Positions 1 through 7,421 of a DNA stretch of 64,000 nucleotides are shown here, one piece after another. Under the pieces are notes generated by a model. That model was not told where the DNA came from. It saw only the letters and a list, made by a program, of their open reading frames with translations, and ran no database searches. A program made the translations under genes and the position numbers. The stretch is taken from positions 1 through 64,000 of IMG/VR virus record IMGVR_UViG_3300030503_000212, one strand, 5' to 3'. Each line of letters opens with the position of its first letter. Positions within the stretch are counted from its first letter, which is position 1. This stretch comes from a virus.

Positions 1-1
1 T

Positions 2-160
2 GTAGCTGAGTTCACTACCAAGGTTGATCCTGTCAAAGCAATCTCGGGACGGGACATCAAGCAACTGCTTAAGCTGGTTAAAAAGTATTGTGCTCAAAAG
101 AATGTCAAGATCAGTACACAGGCTTTCCGGGTTTGTGCTGTGTTTCGCGGAATCAAATAA
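2..160 (+). CDS. 3' end of a gene cut by the window edge
   Basis: The last 52 codons of a reading frame that is open from the window edge and ends in TAA. The residues are rich in Lys and Val (KQLLKLVKKYC, then QAFRVCAVFRGIK) and show no motif I recognise. A copy of the dispersed motif (CTTACTGTTG, 161-170) follows the stop, and the next gene starts 41 nt downstream on the same strand. Function unknown. Confidence 0.6.
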   Translation, partial: VAEFTTKVDPVKAISGRDIKQLLKLVKKYCAQKNVKISTQAFRVCAVFRGIK

Positions 161-201
161 CTTACTGTTGCATCAAATAGCATAACGAGGTATGGACAGT
201 A

Positions 202-642
202 ATGGCAGACAAAAATAAAGATTGGTTGGACGGAACTGACATTCCTACCTACAACTTGACTTATCGTGTACCTGATGCGAAATATCGTGTAATTACTGTT
301 GACGATTTCAATGGGTTAGTTGCACAACGACGGCGGGTACATGAGGTTGAGAAACTCAATACGCCGGAGATCGAGGATTTTGTTAGGGGTATCGAGCGTG
401 AGGCCAAGCATCAACGTGTGCGGTGGGCAACTACACACGATTCAGGTAAAACGCCCGAGGATTGGTTCTGGCTCATCGGATATTTGGCTGGGAAGTGTCT
501 GGCAGCATTTACCGCAGGGGATCGTGATAAGGCACTTCACCACACAATCAGTACAGCAGCTGTGCTTTTGAACTGGCACGCGGCCATCAAGGGTACAAGC
601 AACAGTATGCGTCCGGGGATCACGGAACCTAAGGGTTTGTAG
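202..642 (+). CDS. Conserved phage protein, unknown function
   Basis: 146 aa. The middle holds a block (HDSGKTPEDWFWLIGYLAGK, then DKALHHTISTAAVLLNWHAA) that I recognise as recurring in many unrelated phage genomes, usually as a stand-alone small early protein of unknown role. There is no signal peptide or membrane segment. It is preceded by an ACAGTAATGG half-motif just before the ATG. It runs in the same direction as the genes that follow, with a 55-nt gap before the next. Confidence 0.8.
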   Translation: MADKNKDWLDGTDIPTYNLTYRVPDAKYRVITVDDFNGLVAQRRRVHEVEKLNTPEIEDFVRGIEREAKHQRVRWATTHDSGKTPEDWFWLIGYLAGKCLAAFTAGDRDKALHHTISTAAVLLNWHAAIKGTSNSMRPGITEPKGL

Positions 643-697
643 TTGGTCGAAACAGGCGTGGACAATCATGAGTGCTACGGTCGTATGGAGATAATCA

Positions 698-1297
698 ATG
701 TCACGAGCTGCTAAACCGAAAAAGATCGAAGTCTATAAGCATACCAAGTTGGGTGTTAGCGTTGATCTATGCTTTGACAAGAACAGTGCGCTGTTCCTGT
801 TTGAGTTGAATGGCAAAACGTACACAACTAAGTCAATGGATGAACTGCGTACGTTGGCACATCGTGAGGTTGAAAAGCTCGCGGATGTCAAATGGATACC
901 CGTTATCGAGGTACGACGTTTCGCGCCGTTTGCAAGTCATTCTCGAAAGTTTGTGGGGTTTACACAGAATCGTTTTTATATCGCCAAGAAAGCTGACGGC
1001 GGTTGGATTCAGAGGGACTGGGAGGATCGTTTTGATGACGGATGCAATGGGCTCACGTGGGCCAATCAGTTTGCGGGGCCGGGGTTTGAACTTTATAAAG
1101 AGGGTCAAGATAGTCATGATTCCGCTACCTACGTTATCGATTACACCGAGGGAGCATGGAACAATCTATTGCGTATCAGCGATCAGATCGAGATGCTGCG
1201 AGATAGGCTTAGCGACTTATTGATGACGAAGGCTGGTGTTGAGCGGCTGTCTACAATGAAAGTTGGAAAGCTATTAGGGAGTGGAGACGCGAAATGA
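698..1297 (+). CDS. Hypothetical protein
   Basis: 199 aa, soluble, mixed charge. The N-terminal third alternates short strands and helices (KKIEVYKHTKLGVSVDLCFD, FLFELNGKTYTTKSMDELR). The C-terminus (LRISDQIEMLRDRLSDLLMTK) looks helical. No family recognised. ATG follows a weak GGAG (tatGGAGataatc). Its stop overlaps the next start as ATGA, so the two are probably translationally coupled. Confidence 0.7.
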   Translation: MSRAAKPKKIEVYKHTKLGVSVDLCFDKNSALFLFELNGKTYTTKSMDELRTLAHREVEKLADVKWIPVIEVRRFAPFASHSRKFVGFTQNRFYIAKKADGGWIQRDWEDRFDDGCNGLTWANQFAGPGFELYKEGQDSHDSATYVIDYTEGAWNNLLRISDQIEMLRDRLSDLLMTKAGVERLSTMKVGKLLGSGDAK

Positions 1298-1476
1298 GTG
1301 AGATCCAATTGGCAACGAACATAGTACATTGGCCGGGCAACGACATTCCATCGTGTGATGCACACACCGCTGCATTGCAAAATCTTGGTCTAGTGCTCGG
1401 ATGCCCCGTTTCGGTAACGCCAATTACAACAGAAACTGTTTGCTATAACTGTGTGAACAAACCGAAAACATCATAA
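1294..1476 (+). CDS. Small conserved phage protein with putative metal-binding Cys/His
   Basis: 60 aa, starting inside the previous stop (ATGA). The pattern VHWPG...SCDAHTAALQNLGLVLGCPVSV...CYNC resembles a small phage protein family that carries a conserved WPG, a C-x2-H, and a terminal C-x2-C. The Cys/His placement suggests a zinc knuckle. Function unknown; the family resemblance is from memory and was not searched. Confidence 0.65.
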   Translation: MSEIQLATNIVHWPGNDIPSCDAHTAALQNLGLVLGCPVSVTPITTETVCYNCVNKPKTS

Positions 1477-1490
1477 CTAACTGGTGATAT

Positions 1491-2399
1491 ATGCCTCGGA
1501 TAAAGTATCAGGATTTCAATTTCAGAGCAGAGACGTTGACGAAGATTCAGGTTGTCAATAATATCTTGTATAAGTTTGCAGCGAACGGTTACAACATGAC
1601 TTTGCGGCAAGTCTACTATCAGATGGTCAAAGCTAATCTCATTGCCAACAACGCGAGAGAGTATGACAAGCTCGGAACCGTGATAAACAACGGCAGGCTT
1701 GCTGGGCTCATTGATTGGAAACTGATTGTTGATCGTACGCGTGACGTCGAAAAGCTGCCGTCATGGAAAGACTCGAAAGAGATCGTCACCACGACAGCAG
1801 ATCAATTCCGCATCGATCAGTGGGCCACCCAGCCGTATCGTGTTGAGGCATGGATAGAAAAAGATGCCCTCAAAGACGTGCTGGGGCAGGTATGCGAATT
1901 GAACCATGTACCGTATTTCTCGTGCCGGGGTTACACATCACAGTCAGAAATGTGGGAGGGTGCCCAACGGTTGCTGAATTATCATCGTGATGGGCAGAAA
2001 TTGTTGATTTTGTATCTAGGGGATCATGACCCATCGGGCATCGATATGACGCGGGACATTACAGATCGTCTCAAGATGTTTATGGGAGGTGTTCCGGTTG
2101 AGAGACTGGCACTGAATATCAATCAGATTGAAGAACTGCAACCCCCGGAAAATCCAGCAAAACTTTCTGATAGCCGTGCGACGGATTACATCAAAAAGTA
2201 TGGACGTAGTTCATGGGAGCTTGATGCGCTAGATCCAGATGTGATTACAACATTAGTTCAGGATGCGATTGATCGGGTGAGAGATCCGGAGTTGTGGCAA
2301 GAGGCTGAAGATCATACTCATGCAGAGCGCGAACTGCTGGCTAAAGCGGGTCATTACTGGAATCAACTTACTGATGAGTATCTGTCTAAGAAAGCCTAA
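1491..2399 (+). CDS. TOPRIM-domain protein, Spo11/topoisomerase VI subunit A-like
   Basis: 302 aa. The N-terminal half carries TLRQVYYQMVKANL...AREYDKLGTVINNGRLAGLI...DRTRDVE, like the winged-helix part of TopoVI-A/Spo11-type proteins found in phages and mobile elements. A TOPRIM core follows: the acidic residue in VEAWIEKDALKDVL (about residues 120-133), then ILYLGDHDPSGIDMTRDI (about 175-192) with the DxD-type metal site. The TOPRIM assignment is firm. Whether it cuts DNA or acts as a nickase is not shown, and the catalytic Tyr is not obvious. It sits in a run of small unknown genes. Confidence 0.75.
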   Translation: MPRIKYQDFNFRAETLTKIQVVNNILYKFAANGYNMTLRQVYYQMVKANLIANNAREYDKLGTVINNGRLAGLIDWKLIVDRTRDVEKLPSWKDSKEIVTTTADQFRIDQWATQPYRVEAWIEKDALKDVLGQVCELNHVPYFSCRGYTSQSEMWEGAQRLLNYHRDGQKLLILYLGDHDPSGIDMTRDITDRLKMFMGGVPVERLALNINQIEELQPPENPAKLSDSRATDYIKKYGRSSWELDALDPDVITTLVQDAIDRVRDPELWQEAEDHTHAERELLAKAGHYWNQLTDEYLSKKA

Positions 2400-2410
2400 C
2401 GAGGTGATGT

Positions 2411-2992
2411 ATGCAGCTAACACGACAGTTCGCAACAAGGAAATTTATTATTGACGCATGGCAAAGTTTCAACGATGCTGGGGAGACAACAAATCTTTGG
2501 CCGCGTTGGGTACTTGATGCTATTGTCAGCAACAGCATATTTACCGGACCCGCAGGTGAGACTCGACTGGTGCCATCACCTGGGGCAAAGGCTGTGGAGG
2601 TCCCTGATGGTGCTTGGATCATCAAGAATGCTGACTCGACATTTTCTGTCCTGTTAGACGAGATTTTCAAAGTCCATTATGAGCCCGTGGTGATTCCGGA
2701 TACAAAGCCAGCGGTTAAAGCCCTAACCAGCACACCGATACCTCAGGAGCAGATTGATTTCTGCAAGGCTGTAGCTCAGCTGGCGATTCAACACGGATGC
2801 CATGAATTTACGTTGTCCTACCAAGTCATCAGCTATGCACAGCCTGAGGGCCATGCACAGTGGAGTGATGAGATCAAGGCACATTGGACGGGCAACCGTC
2901 ATAACGAAAACCGCAGCATGAATATCAGCTCACAACGTCGCGTGTACGTGAACATCGACGGTAACGGGATAGCTCAGTACGGCGAGTTCTAA
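2411..2992 (+). CDS. Hypothetical protein
   Basis: 193 aa, 11 nt after the TOPRIM gene with a GAGGTG ribosome site in the gap (aacGAGGTGatgtATG). No domain recognised. The N-terminal half contains WQSFNDAGETTNLWPRW and APSGAK-like turns, and the C-terminal half has a hydrophobic strand-rich stretch. It is probably in the same transcript as its neighbours. Confidence 0.7.
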   Translation: MQLTRQFATRKFIIDAWQSFNDAGETTNLWPRWVLDAIVSNSIFTGPAGETRLVPSPGAKAVEVPDGAWIIKNADSTFSVLLDEIFKVHYEPVVIPDTKPAVKALTSTPIPQEQIDFCKAVAQLAIQHGCHEFTLSYQVISYAQPEGHAQWSDEIKAHWTGNRHNENRSMNISSQRRVYVNIDGNGIAQYGEF

Positions 2993-3010
2993 TTTACAAG
3001 GGAGATCCAG

Positions 3011-3331
3011 ATGACTGTTATCGAATTGATTGACGAGGTGAAACAGCACTACAAGATTGCACATGAACCCGGCAGCGAGTCGGATTCCATGCAGGTGCTG
3101 TTTTCTAAACGCGTAGACCCCGGTACGTTGATCGTATTGGTTGATGGCAAGGACGCACATCTGCCGGAGCCTGTCATGGTGTTTCTGTTGGTTGAGTATC
3201 GTTCAGATAACGAGATCATCGCTATGCGAGCGGATCTTGGTATGACGGTATTGAGACTCATGCAGGAGTTGCATCACGCTTACAGCATCATTCAGGAGTT
3301 GCGGGCTGGACAAAGCTCTATCGTGCATTAG
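3011..3331 (+). CDS. Hypothetical protein
   Basis: 106 aa, acidic overall. A GGGAG site lies 7 nt before the ATG. It has a hydrophobic strand pair (TLIVLVDGKDAHLPEPVMVFLLVEY) followed by a helix (MTVLRLMQELHHAYSIIQELRAG). No family recognised. It is the last gene before the promoter pair ahead of the ATPase gene. Confidence 0.7.
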   Translation: MTVIELIDEVKQHYKIAHEPGSESDSMQVLFSKRVDPGTLIVLVDGKDAHLPEPVMVFLLVEYRSDNEIIAMRADLGMTVLRLMQELHHAYSIIQELRAGQSSIVH

Positions 3332-3346
3332 TGTTGCAAACCTGTC

Positions 3347-3352
3347 TATAAT
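3347..3352 (+). promoter_or_regulatory. Putative promoter -10 box (TATAAT)
   Basis: TATAAT preceded by GTC, in the gap after the 106-aa gene. No good -35 hexamer is found 16-18 nt upstream (TGCATT at best). It is one of about 13 TAYAAT boxes in this window that stand in intergenic gaps. Confidence 0.5.
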
Positions 3353-3467
3353 GCCAACATACGAGGTTGGCGGCGCAACCAACCGTTCTGATGCTCTAGG
3401 GGTGTTCGGGCTGTATCCCTTATCCCCAAGACTGTTGTATAGCCGGAACCCCCGGAGCATCACCCGC

Positions 3468-3473
3468 TATAAT
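3468..3473 (+). promoter_or_regulatory. Putative promoter -10 box (TATAAT) just before the ATPase gene
   Basis: TATAAT preceded by CGC, ending 10 nt before the ATG at 3483. With the usual 6-7 nt from box to transcription start, the mRNA would be leaderless or carry only a few leader bases. No -35 consensus is visible. Confidence 0.5.
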
Positions 3474-3482
3474 GCCTACGTT

Positions 3483-5255
3483 ATGACTAAATCTATTGAT
3501 GCACAAGACACTATTGAGCTGGGAATTGTCGCTGATGGTCAACGCGTCAATTTGAGCTGGCAGGCACGCTTATCGCTGCTGATCCAAGCAGCATCAGGCG
3601 GCGGCAAGTCTTGGCTTGTGCGGCGTATCGTAGAACAGTTATTCAGCAAGGTTCAGATTATTGTTGTCGATGCTGAGGGTGAGTTCCCAACTCTCAGGGA
3701 AAAGTACGACTTTGTGTTGGCGGGTAAAGGTGGAGATGTTGCCTGCGATCCGCGTACAGCTAAAGCATTGGTAAACATGCTGCTGGAGAAAGGTGTATCG
3801 GCGGTTCTAGACATATCAGAACTTTCTCTTGCCACAGGTGCGCGTCAAAACTATGTCAAGTTGGTTGCCGAGGCATTGATTGAGGCTCCTAAAGAGCTGT
3901 GGCATCCGGTAGTGGTCATCTTTGATGAGGTGCATTTGTTCTGCACAGAGCGGGGCAAAGGTGAGGCTATTTCAACAGCTGCGTTGATCGATGTGTGCTC
4001 TCGCGGTCGTAAGCGTGGCATCATTCCCATATTTGCTACACAGCGTATGGCCAAGGTGAGCAAGGACGCCATAGCAGAGTTGCAGAACTACCTTATCGGC
4101 GGGACATTCCTAGATAGCGATGTGAAGCGTGCGATTGAGCACCTGGGGATCGAGGGACAGGATAGGGCTAAGTTTGCTAAGCAGATCCGGTTGTTGGAGT
4201 CGGGCGAGTTCTGGGCATTGGGCCGTGCGATCTCTCGGATACCAGTCTTGTTTCACGCCGGACCCATTCAGACATCACACCCAAAGATGGGTGAGTTCGT
4301 ACCACCTGTGCGAGTGCCAGTAAACATTCAAAAACTGTTGCCTAGCTTTGCTGAATTGGTAGATCAAGCCACAGACGACGGGATGACGCCTGAGGAATTG
4401 CGGACTGAGATTGAGCGCCTAAAAGAGATGGTGACGCGACTTACTGCTGAGGCAGCTATCGATGGTGAGCCAGTTGTACAGCAACTTACTGTTGAGCAGA
4501 TGCGAGAGATCCTAGCCCCAGAGATCCAAGCTACGTTTGAGGCTGAGGCTCGAAAGATGGTCAAGCCTCTATGGGACTGGGCTAAGGCAACGCACAACAC
4601 AATTACGAGTGTTGAGCTCCCACCTAAATTAGTGTTGCCGCGAATTACTGTAGCTCCCGATGTACAGGACCGTCATGAGAAAGCTACAGATCGCTCACGC
4701 GTGGCGGCAGAGCTCGTATTAAAACCACGTTCTCAGGGATTGTCTACGATGGCACTTGCCCAAGCCAAGACGACTACCAAGGCACGCGAGGCTGGTCTCA
4801 AGGCGGGCATGGTGAACATCCTGACTACGGTGGCGGCTTGGTATCCAAAGGGCTTGTCAGAGACCCAGGTCGCTATGCAGGTAGGCATGAAAAGTGGTGG
4901 TAGTACATTGAGGCAGTACCGTGGCTCATTGGTCAGCATGGGCTATCTGGAGCGCCGGGACGGCTGGCTGTACGTTACAAGTGCTGGTTTAGAGGTATTG
5001 GGTGGTAAACCAAAAGCACCCAAGTCCCAGGCAGATGTTATTGAGCTGTGGATGGCAGTTCTCAAAAAGGGTCAGCGTGAGTTGCTAACGCTTTTAGTAC
5101 AGTCCAGATCTATTAAGTTATCAACATTGGCTACACAAGCAGGAATGACTCCGGGTGGCAGTACGTTTAGACAGTACATGGGTACTCTCAAGACAACCGG
5201 ATTAGTGAACGTTTACGATGGCGTTGCTACACTGAACAAAATCGAACTGCCATAA
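3483..5255 (+). CDS. HerA-like P-loop ATPase with two C-terminal winged-helix repeats
   Basis: 590 aa from this start. An in-frame ATG at 3351 lies inside a TATAAT box and adds an uninformative extension, so I prefer 3483. The Walker A motif is IQAASGGGKSWLVRR near the N-terminus. Further motifs are IIVVDAEGEF, the Walker B VVVIFDEVHLF and the sensor-like PIFATQRMAK, all typical of HerA/VirB4/FtsK-type DUF87 ATPases that pump or unwind DNA. A helical linker (PEELRTEIERLKEMVTRLTA) leads to two similar winged-helix units. Each carries a GGST(L/F)RQYxGxL core (MKSGGSTLRQYRGSL; MTPGGSTFRQYMGTL). Its role could be DNA processing or partitioning; the substrate is unknown. Confidence 0.8.
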   Translation: MTKSIDAQDTIELGIVADGQRVNLSWQARLSLLIQAASGGGKSWLVRRIVEQLFSKVQIIVVDAEGEFPTLREKYDFVLAGKGGDVACDPRTAKALVNMLLEKGVSAVLDISELSLATGARQNYVKLVAEALIEAPKELWHPVVVIFDEVHLFCTERGKGEAISTAALIDVCSRGRKRGIIPIFATQRMAKVSKDAIAELQNYLIGGTFLDSDVKRAIEHLGIEGQDRAKFAKQIRLLESGEFWALGRAISRIPVLFHAGPIQTSHPKMGEFVPPVRVPVNIQKLLPSFAELVDQATDDGMTPEELRTEIERLKEMVTRLTAEAAIDGEPVVQQLTVEQMREILAPEIQATFEAEARKMVKPLWDWAKATHNTITSVELPPKLVLPRITVAPDVQDRHEKATDRSRVAAELVLKPRSQGLSTMALAQAKTTTKAREAGLKAGMVNILTTVAAWYPKGLSETQVAMQVGMKSGGSTLRQYRGSLVSMGYLERRDGWLYVTSAGLEVLGGKPKAPKSQADVIELWMAVLKKGQRELLTLLVQSRSIKLSTLATQAGMTPGGSTFRQYMGTLKTTGLVNVYDGVATLNKIELP

Positions 5256-5282
5256 TACAATAGAAAGTTGAGGCACACTCCT

Positions 5283-5660
5283 ATGATGATGACTTGGATC
5301 GATGTAGACGATACGACACAAACACCGTTTGACGGTGAGACAGTTCTGTTGAGCATTGTGGAGACGTTGGGTGACAACCAGAGTCCGAAGGTTATCAAGG
5401 CCGTGTATAGTGCCGTGACATGCTCGTACGACTCGTTAGAGCTGCAACCGTTGTCGGCATCATCGGTCGGAGACATGATCTCCATTTGTCCGATGTACTG
5501 GATGCGGATCATACCCCAAGTCAAGCCAACCCTTGTTAGTGAGATCACCAGCTCGCCTCAGAATGGTTATGTGTTGTCGTCTACGGGTTTGTATGTGCTG
5601 GTACTGGGAACAGAAACGAATGCGGTGACGATGGAGTATTTCTTTGTAGTTGGTCCATAG
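5283..5660 (+). CDS. DUF551-like small protein, copy 1
   Basis: About 125 aa. Three ATGs stand in a row; 5283 sits 9 nt after a GAGG, better than the TTG further up. TWIDVDDTTQTPFDGETVLLS and SYDSLELQPLS match the next gene (HWVDCGKPERPFDGEVVLLS, SYDNLDFRPYS), so these are tandem paralogues. The W...P.DG..VL start and the late W+xIP.V.P element are DUF551-like. Function unknown. A motif copy (ACAATAGAAAGTTGA) precedes the ribosome site. Confidence 0.7.
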   Translation: MMMTWIDVDDTTQTPFDGETVLLSIVETLGDNQSPKVIKAVYSAVTCSYDSLELQPLSASSVGDMISICPMYWMRIIPQVKPTLVSEITSSPQNGYVLSSTGLYVLVLGTETNAVTMEYFFVVGP

Positions 5661-5698
5661 TGCTGCACAACAGTAATTTAAAACTGGAGGGATTAATT

Positions 5699-6145
5699 AT
5701 GCAGATGCATTGGGTGGATTGTGGAAAGCCAGAGCGGCCTTTTGATGGCGAGGTAGTTTTACTTAGTGTTGTACATTTTCAGTATGGTGAGACACGTCAA
5801 CACATCTTGGCAGCAATTCCTCATATTGTGATTGGAATTTACAACGGTGTGAGGGATAGCTACGATAACCTCGATTTTAGACCATATTCTGTTGATGATG
5901 CACACGCTTTGCAGGCTTGGGCACGACCTATACCGTATGTGCAGCCATCAATGCTAGACTCAGTTCTCCAGGCCAGTCCTCAATACAAATTGCCTGAGAT
6001 TGTTGAGAGCGATGATGGTATGAGTGAGGATTGTCCGATTGTGTACAAGAACGTGCTGAAGACTGCTGTTGGTCGGCAATTTGGTGTGTTGTGTTTTGAA
6101 TGCGATACAGAGCCTGTACCTGTATTTGACAATACGCAACAGTAA
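5699..6145 (+). CDS. DUF551-like small protein, copy 2
   Basis: 148 aa. The start was chosen because CTGGAGGG lies 7 nt upstream. It shares PFDGE.VLLS.V, DSYDNLDF.PYS and W.RPIPYVQPS with the gene before it, and the DUF551 pattern overall. An acidic insert (EIVESDDGMSEDCP) and a C-terminal extension distinguish it. A CAACAGTAATTT motif copy sits in the 38-nt gap between the two paralogues, and another follows the stop at 6137. Confidence 0.7.
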   Translation: MQMHWVDCGKPERPFDGEVVLLSVVHFQYGETRQHILAAIPHIVIGIYNGVRDSYDNLDFRPYSVDDAHALQAWARPIPYVQPSMLDSVLQASPQYKLPEIVESDDGMSEDCPIVYKNVLKTAVGRQFGVLCFECDTEPVPVFDNTQQ

Positions 6146-6168
6146 GTGAGATTCTTTGAGAGTCACGC

Positions 6169-6174
6169 TATAAT
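6169..6174 (+). promoter_or_regulatory. Putative promoter (TATAAT) opening the RNA gene block
   Basis: TATAAT preceded by ACGC, 10 nt before the first base of the tRNA-like gene at 6184, so a transcript would start almost exactly at the RNA 5' end. A CAACAGTAAGTGAG motif copy lies about 20 nt upstream, around where a -35 would be. No terminator is seen until 8766, so this may drive the whole RNA block. Confidence 0.55.
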
Positions 6175-6183
6175 GGTTTCGGG

Positions 6184-6271
6184 ACGGGGATGGCGGAATT
6201 AGAAATTGGTATATGCCGTGCATAGCGCTAGGGTTGAGATACCCGTGCAGGTTCGACTCCTGCTCTCCGTC
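6184..6271 (+). tRNA. tRNA-like gene, Leu-like, anticodon unresolved
   Basis: The acceptor strands ACGGGGA (6184-6190) and TCTCCGT (6264-6270) pair over 7 bp. A perfect T arm (GCAGG-TTCGACT-CCTGC, 6247-6263) and a Leu-style TGGCGGAATT start of the D region are present. The length of about 88 nt and a GGGT/ACCC hairpin (6231-6244) fit a type II tRNA with a long variable arm. However, no 5-bp stem with a 7-nt loop and U33 can be found: the region between D and T arms is about 5 nt too long. A GAG (Leu) triplet occurs inside the hairpin. It may be a divergent working tRNA or a decayed one. Confidence 0.45.
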
Positions 6272-6343
6272 CAAAGGTTTTTAGTAGCAGGTGTTTGATT
6301 GAGGTTCGGCCATCTGCATCTTTAGTTGAGTGAGGAGCATCAT

Positions 6344-6544
6344 ATGTCTGTATTACAACCGTACCAGCAACGAGTAGTACAAGAGCGTGACGAGCTGCAA
6401 GAGAAAGTGGGCAAGCTGGCGGAGTTCGTGCGGTCTCCGGGGTTTGCCGATGTAGCCACAGACGACAGAACTCTGTTGCTGGAACAGTATCAAGCGATGA
6501 CTGAGTACGTGATTATTTTGAGCAGGCGTATCGCACGGTTTTAG
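6344..6544 (+). CDS. Small conserved phage protein, helical
   Basis: 66 aa. ATG with GAGGAG 8 nt upstream; a TTG further up was rejected. The sequence (YQQRVVQERDELQEKVGKL, then LLLEQYQAMTEYVIILSRRI) is an amphipathic helix pair and matches a short protein I recognise from many tailed phages, where it is often annotated as a cell-division or hypothetical helper. Function unknown. It lies inside the RNA block, between the first tRNA-like gene and the first structured element. Confidence 0.75.
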   Translation: MSVLQPYQQRVVQERDELQEKVGKLAEFVRSPGFADVATDDRTLLLEQYQAMTEYVIILSRRIARF

Positions 6545-6606
6545 GTTTCAACAGTAAGTGGCTGCTTAGAGCAGATCGTGGTTTTGACAATAGAAAGTTT
6601 GAATTT

Positions 6607-6689
6607 GTTTGGGGACGGTCGGGTCATTAATCTGCCATGTAATGTAAGACCCCGCTTAGATAATGAGATGCATGGAGCCGTTCCTAAAC
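6607..6689 (+). ncRNA. Structured RNA element R1 with 12-bp closing helix and pseudoknot
   Basis: The ends GTTTGGGGACGG (6607-6618) and CCGTTCCTAAAC (6678-6689) pair over 12 bp with two G-U pairs. Inside, GGGTC (6621-6625) pairs with GACCC (6648-6652) and CCATG (6635-6639) with CATGG (6671-6675). The order of the four strands makes this an H-type pseudoknot. There is no T arm and no CCA end, so it is not a tRNA, although it is tRNA-sized (83 nt). Function unknown. Confidence 0.55.
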
Positions 6690-6693
6690 ATCC

Positions 6694-6898
6694 GAAAAGT
6701 ATTGAGGCCGCTCGTAGCGTGACAGAGATGCGTTAGCAGCGACTGCTCAGGGATCGGGCTCGAAAGAGAACCTCTACTCTGTGACGGTTAGGCTGGGGGC
6801 TGCTCCCACTCCAGATGTACAACAAGTCTTGCGCTTGCGTCGTGGTTATAAGGCCGAAGCTGACACAGTGTCAACTACGAGCGACCTCAATACTTTTC
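6694..6898 (+). ncRNA. Structured RNA element R2 with 24-nt terminal helix
   Basis: Positions 6694-6717 pair with 6875-6898 at 23 of 24 positions (one C/A mismatch). The interior holds further helices such as ACAGAG/CTCTGT (6724-/6776-) and GGGGGCTGCTCCC. The start of this element (6692-6706) can instead pair perfectly with 7301-7315 at the end of R4. No open reading frame of note lies on the plus strand. The 3' end abuts tRNA-Asn with a 7-nt gap. Confidence 0.5.
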
Positions 6899-6905
6899 AG
6901 AATGT

Positions 6906-6980
6906 TGCATCGTAGCTCAGTGGTAGAGCAGCGCCCTGTTAAGGCGACGGTCGTAGGTTCGATACCTACCGATGCAGCCA
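6906..6980 (+). tRNA. tRNA-Asn (GTT)
   Basis: A complete cloverleaf: acceptor TGCATCG/CGATGCA (7 bp), D arm GCTC-AGTGGTA-GAGC, anticodon loop CTGTTAA with anticodon GTT, and T arm GTAGG-TTCGATA-CCTAC. Discriminator G and an encoded CCA end it (6978-6980). The outermost anticodon-stem pair is G-A, otherwise it is canonical. It lies in the middle of the structured RNA array and is probably cut out of the same transcript. Confidence 0.92.
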
Positions 6981-6985
6981 AATAA

Positions 6986-7179
6986 ATCGGCGGCGATGAG
7001 TAGACAGGACAGTTTGGCCACCTGACACTTTGTGTTGAGTAAGACTGTTCGCGCTGGATTGGAAAAGACTAGCTGGGAGTGAGACCCGGTGCCCTACAAG
7101 TGGCTAAGGGCTATGTTGACGATGCCAACCGTGACCGCAAAATCCATGCTGAGAGGCCAATGCCACTCAGTACGCCGAT
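6986..7179 (+). ncRNA. Structured RNA element R3
   Basis: Terminal helix ATCGGCG (6986-6992) with CGCCGAT (7173-7179), continued by GAGT (6998-7001) with ACTC (7165-7168). The 194-nt interior has no plus-strand gene. It begins 5 nt after the CCA of tRNA-Asn and its last base touches R4. The terminal helix is shorter than those of its neighbours, so this boundary is the least sure of the set. Confidence 0.4.
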
Positions 7180-7180
7180 G

Positions 7181-7305
7181 TTGAGAGCTTACGGTAATAG
7201 TTGGTTGTGAAACCTCGTGAGGAGCGGAACTGCACTACTGATGTGAATCAGGAGCGACGGCGTTCTATCTGTTAGATCCATACTGACAAGCACGTAAGCT
7301 CTCAA
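7181..7305 (+). ncRNA. Structured RNA element R4 with 13-bp terminal helix
   Basis: TTGAGAGCTTACG (7181-7193) pairs perfectly with CGTAAGCTCTCAA (7293-7305), and two more pairs (one G-U) can be added outside. Inside are the hairpins CCTC-GT-GAGG, CTGAT-GTGA-ATCAG with a GNRA-type loop, and ATCT-GTT-AGAT. It shares GAGGAGCGGAA with R5. Its 3' strand continues into CTCAATACTTTTCGG (7301-7315), which also pairs with the start of R2. Confidence 0.5.
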
Positions 7306-7322
7306 TACTTTTCGGTAAAAGT

Positions 7323-7415
7323 TTCCCGGTGGTCGGCTGGGCCGTAACTCTCTTTACGCGTTGTGCTGGTGTGCATAGCAAGTTCACAGAGGAGCGGAAT
7401 GTAGACCATCGGGAA
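7323..7415 (+). ncRNA. Structured RNA element R5 with 12-bp closing helix
   Basis: TTCCCGGTGGTC (7323-7334) pairs with GACCATCGGGAA (7404-7415) over 12 bp with one G-U. Inside, the hairpin CGTAA-CTCTCT-TTACG (7343-7358) has a loop that can pair with AGAG (7388-7391), a possible pseudoknot. GAGGAGCGGAA (7390-7400) recurs in R4. The element is 93 nt with no tRNA signature. Confidence 0.55.
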
Positions 7416-7421
7416 TTCAGT

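Noticed and set aside
3351-3482. Upstream start for the HerA-like gene
   Set aside because: The ATG at 3351 is part of a TATAAT box and the 44 added residues look random; a second promoter box lies inside this stretch.
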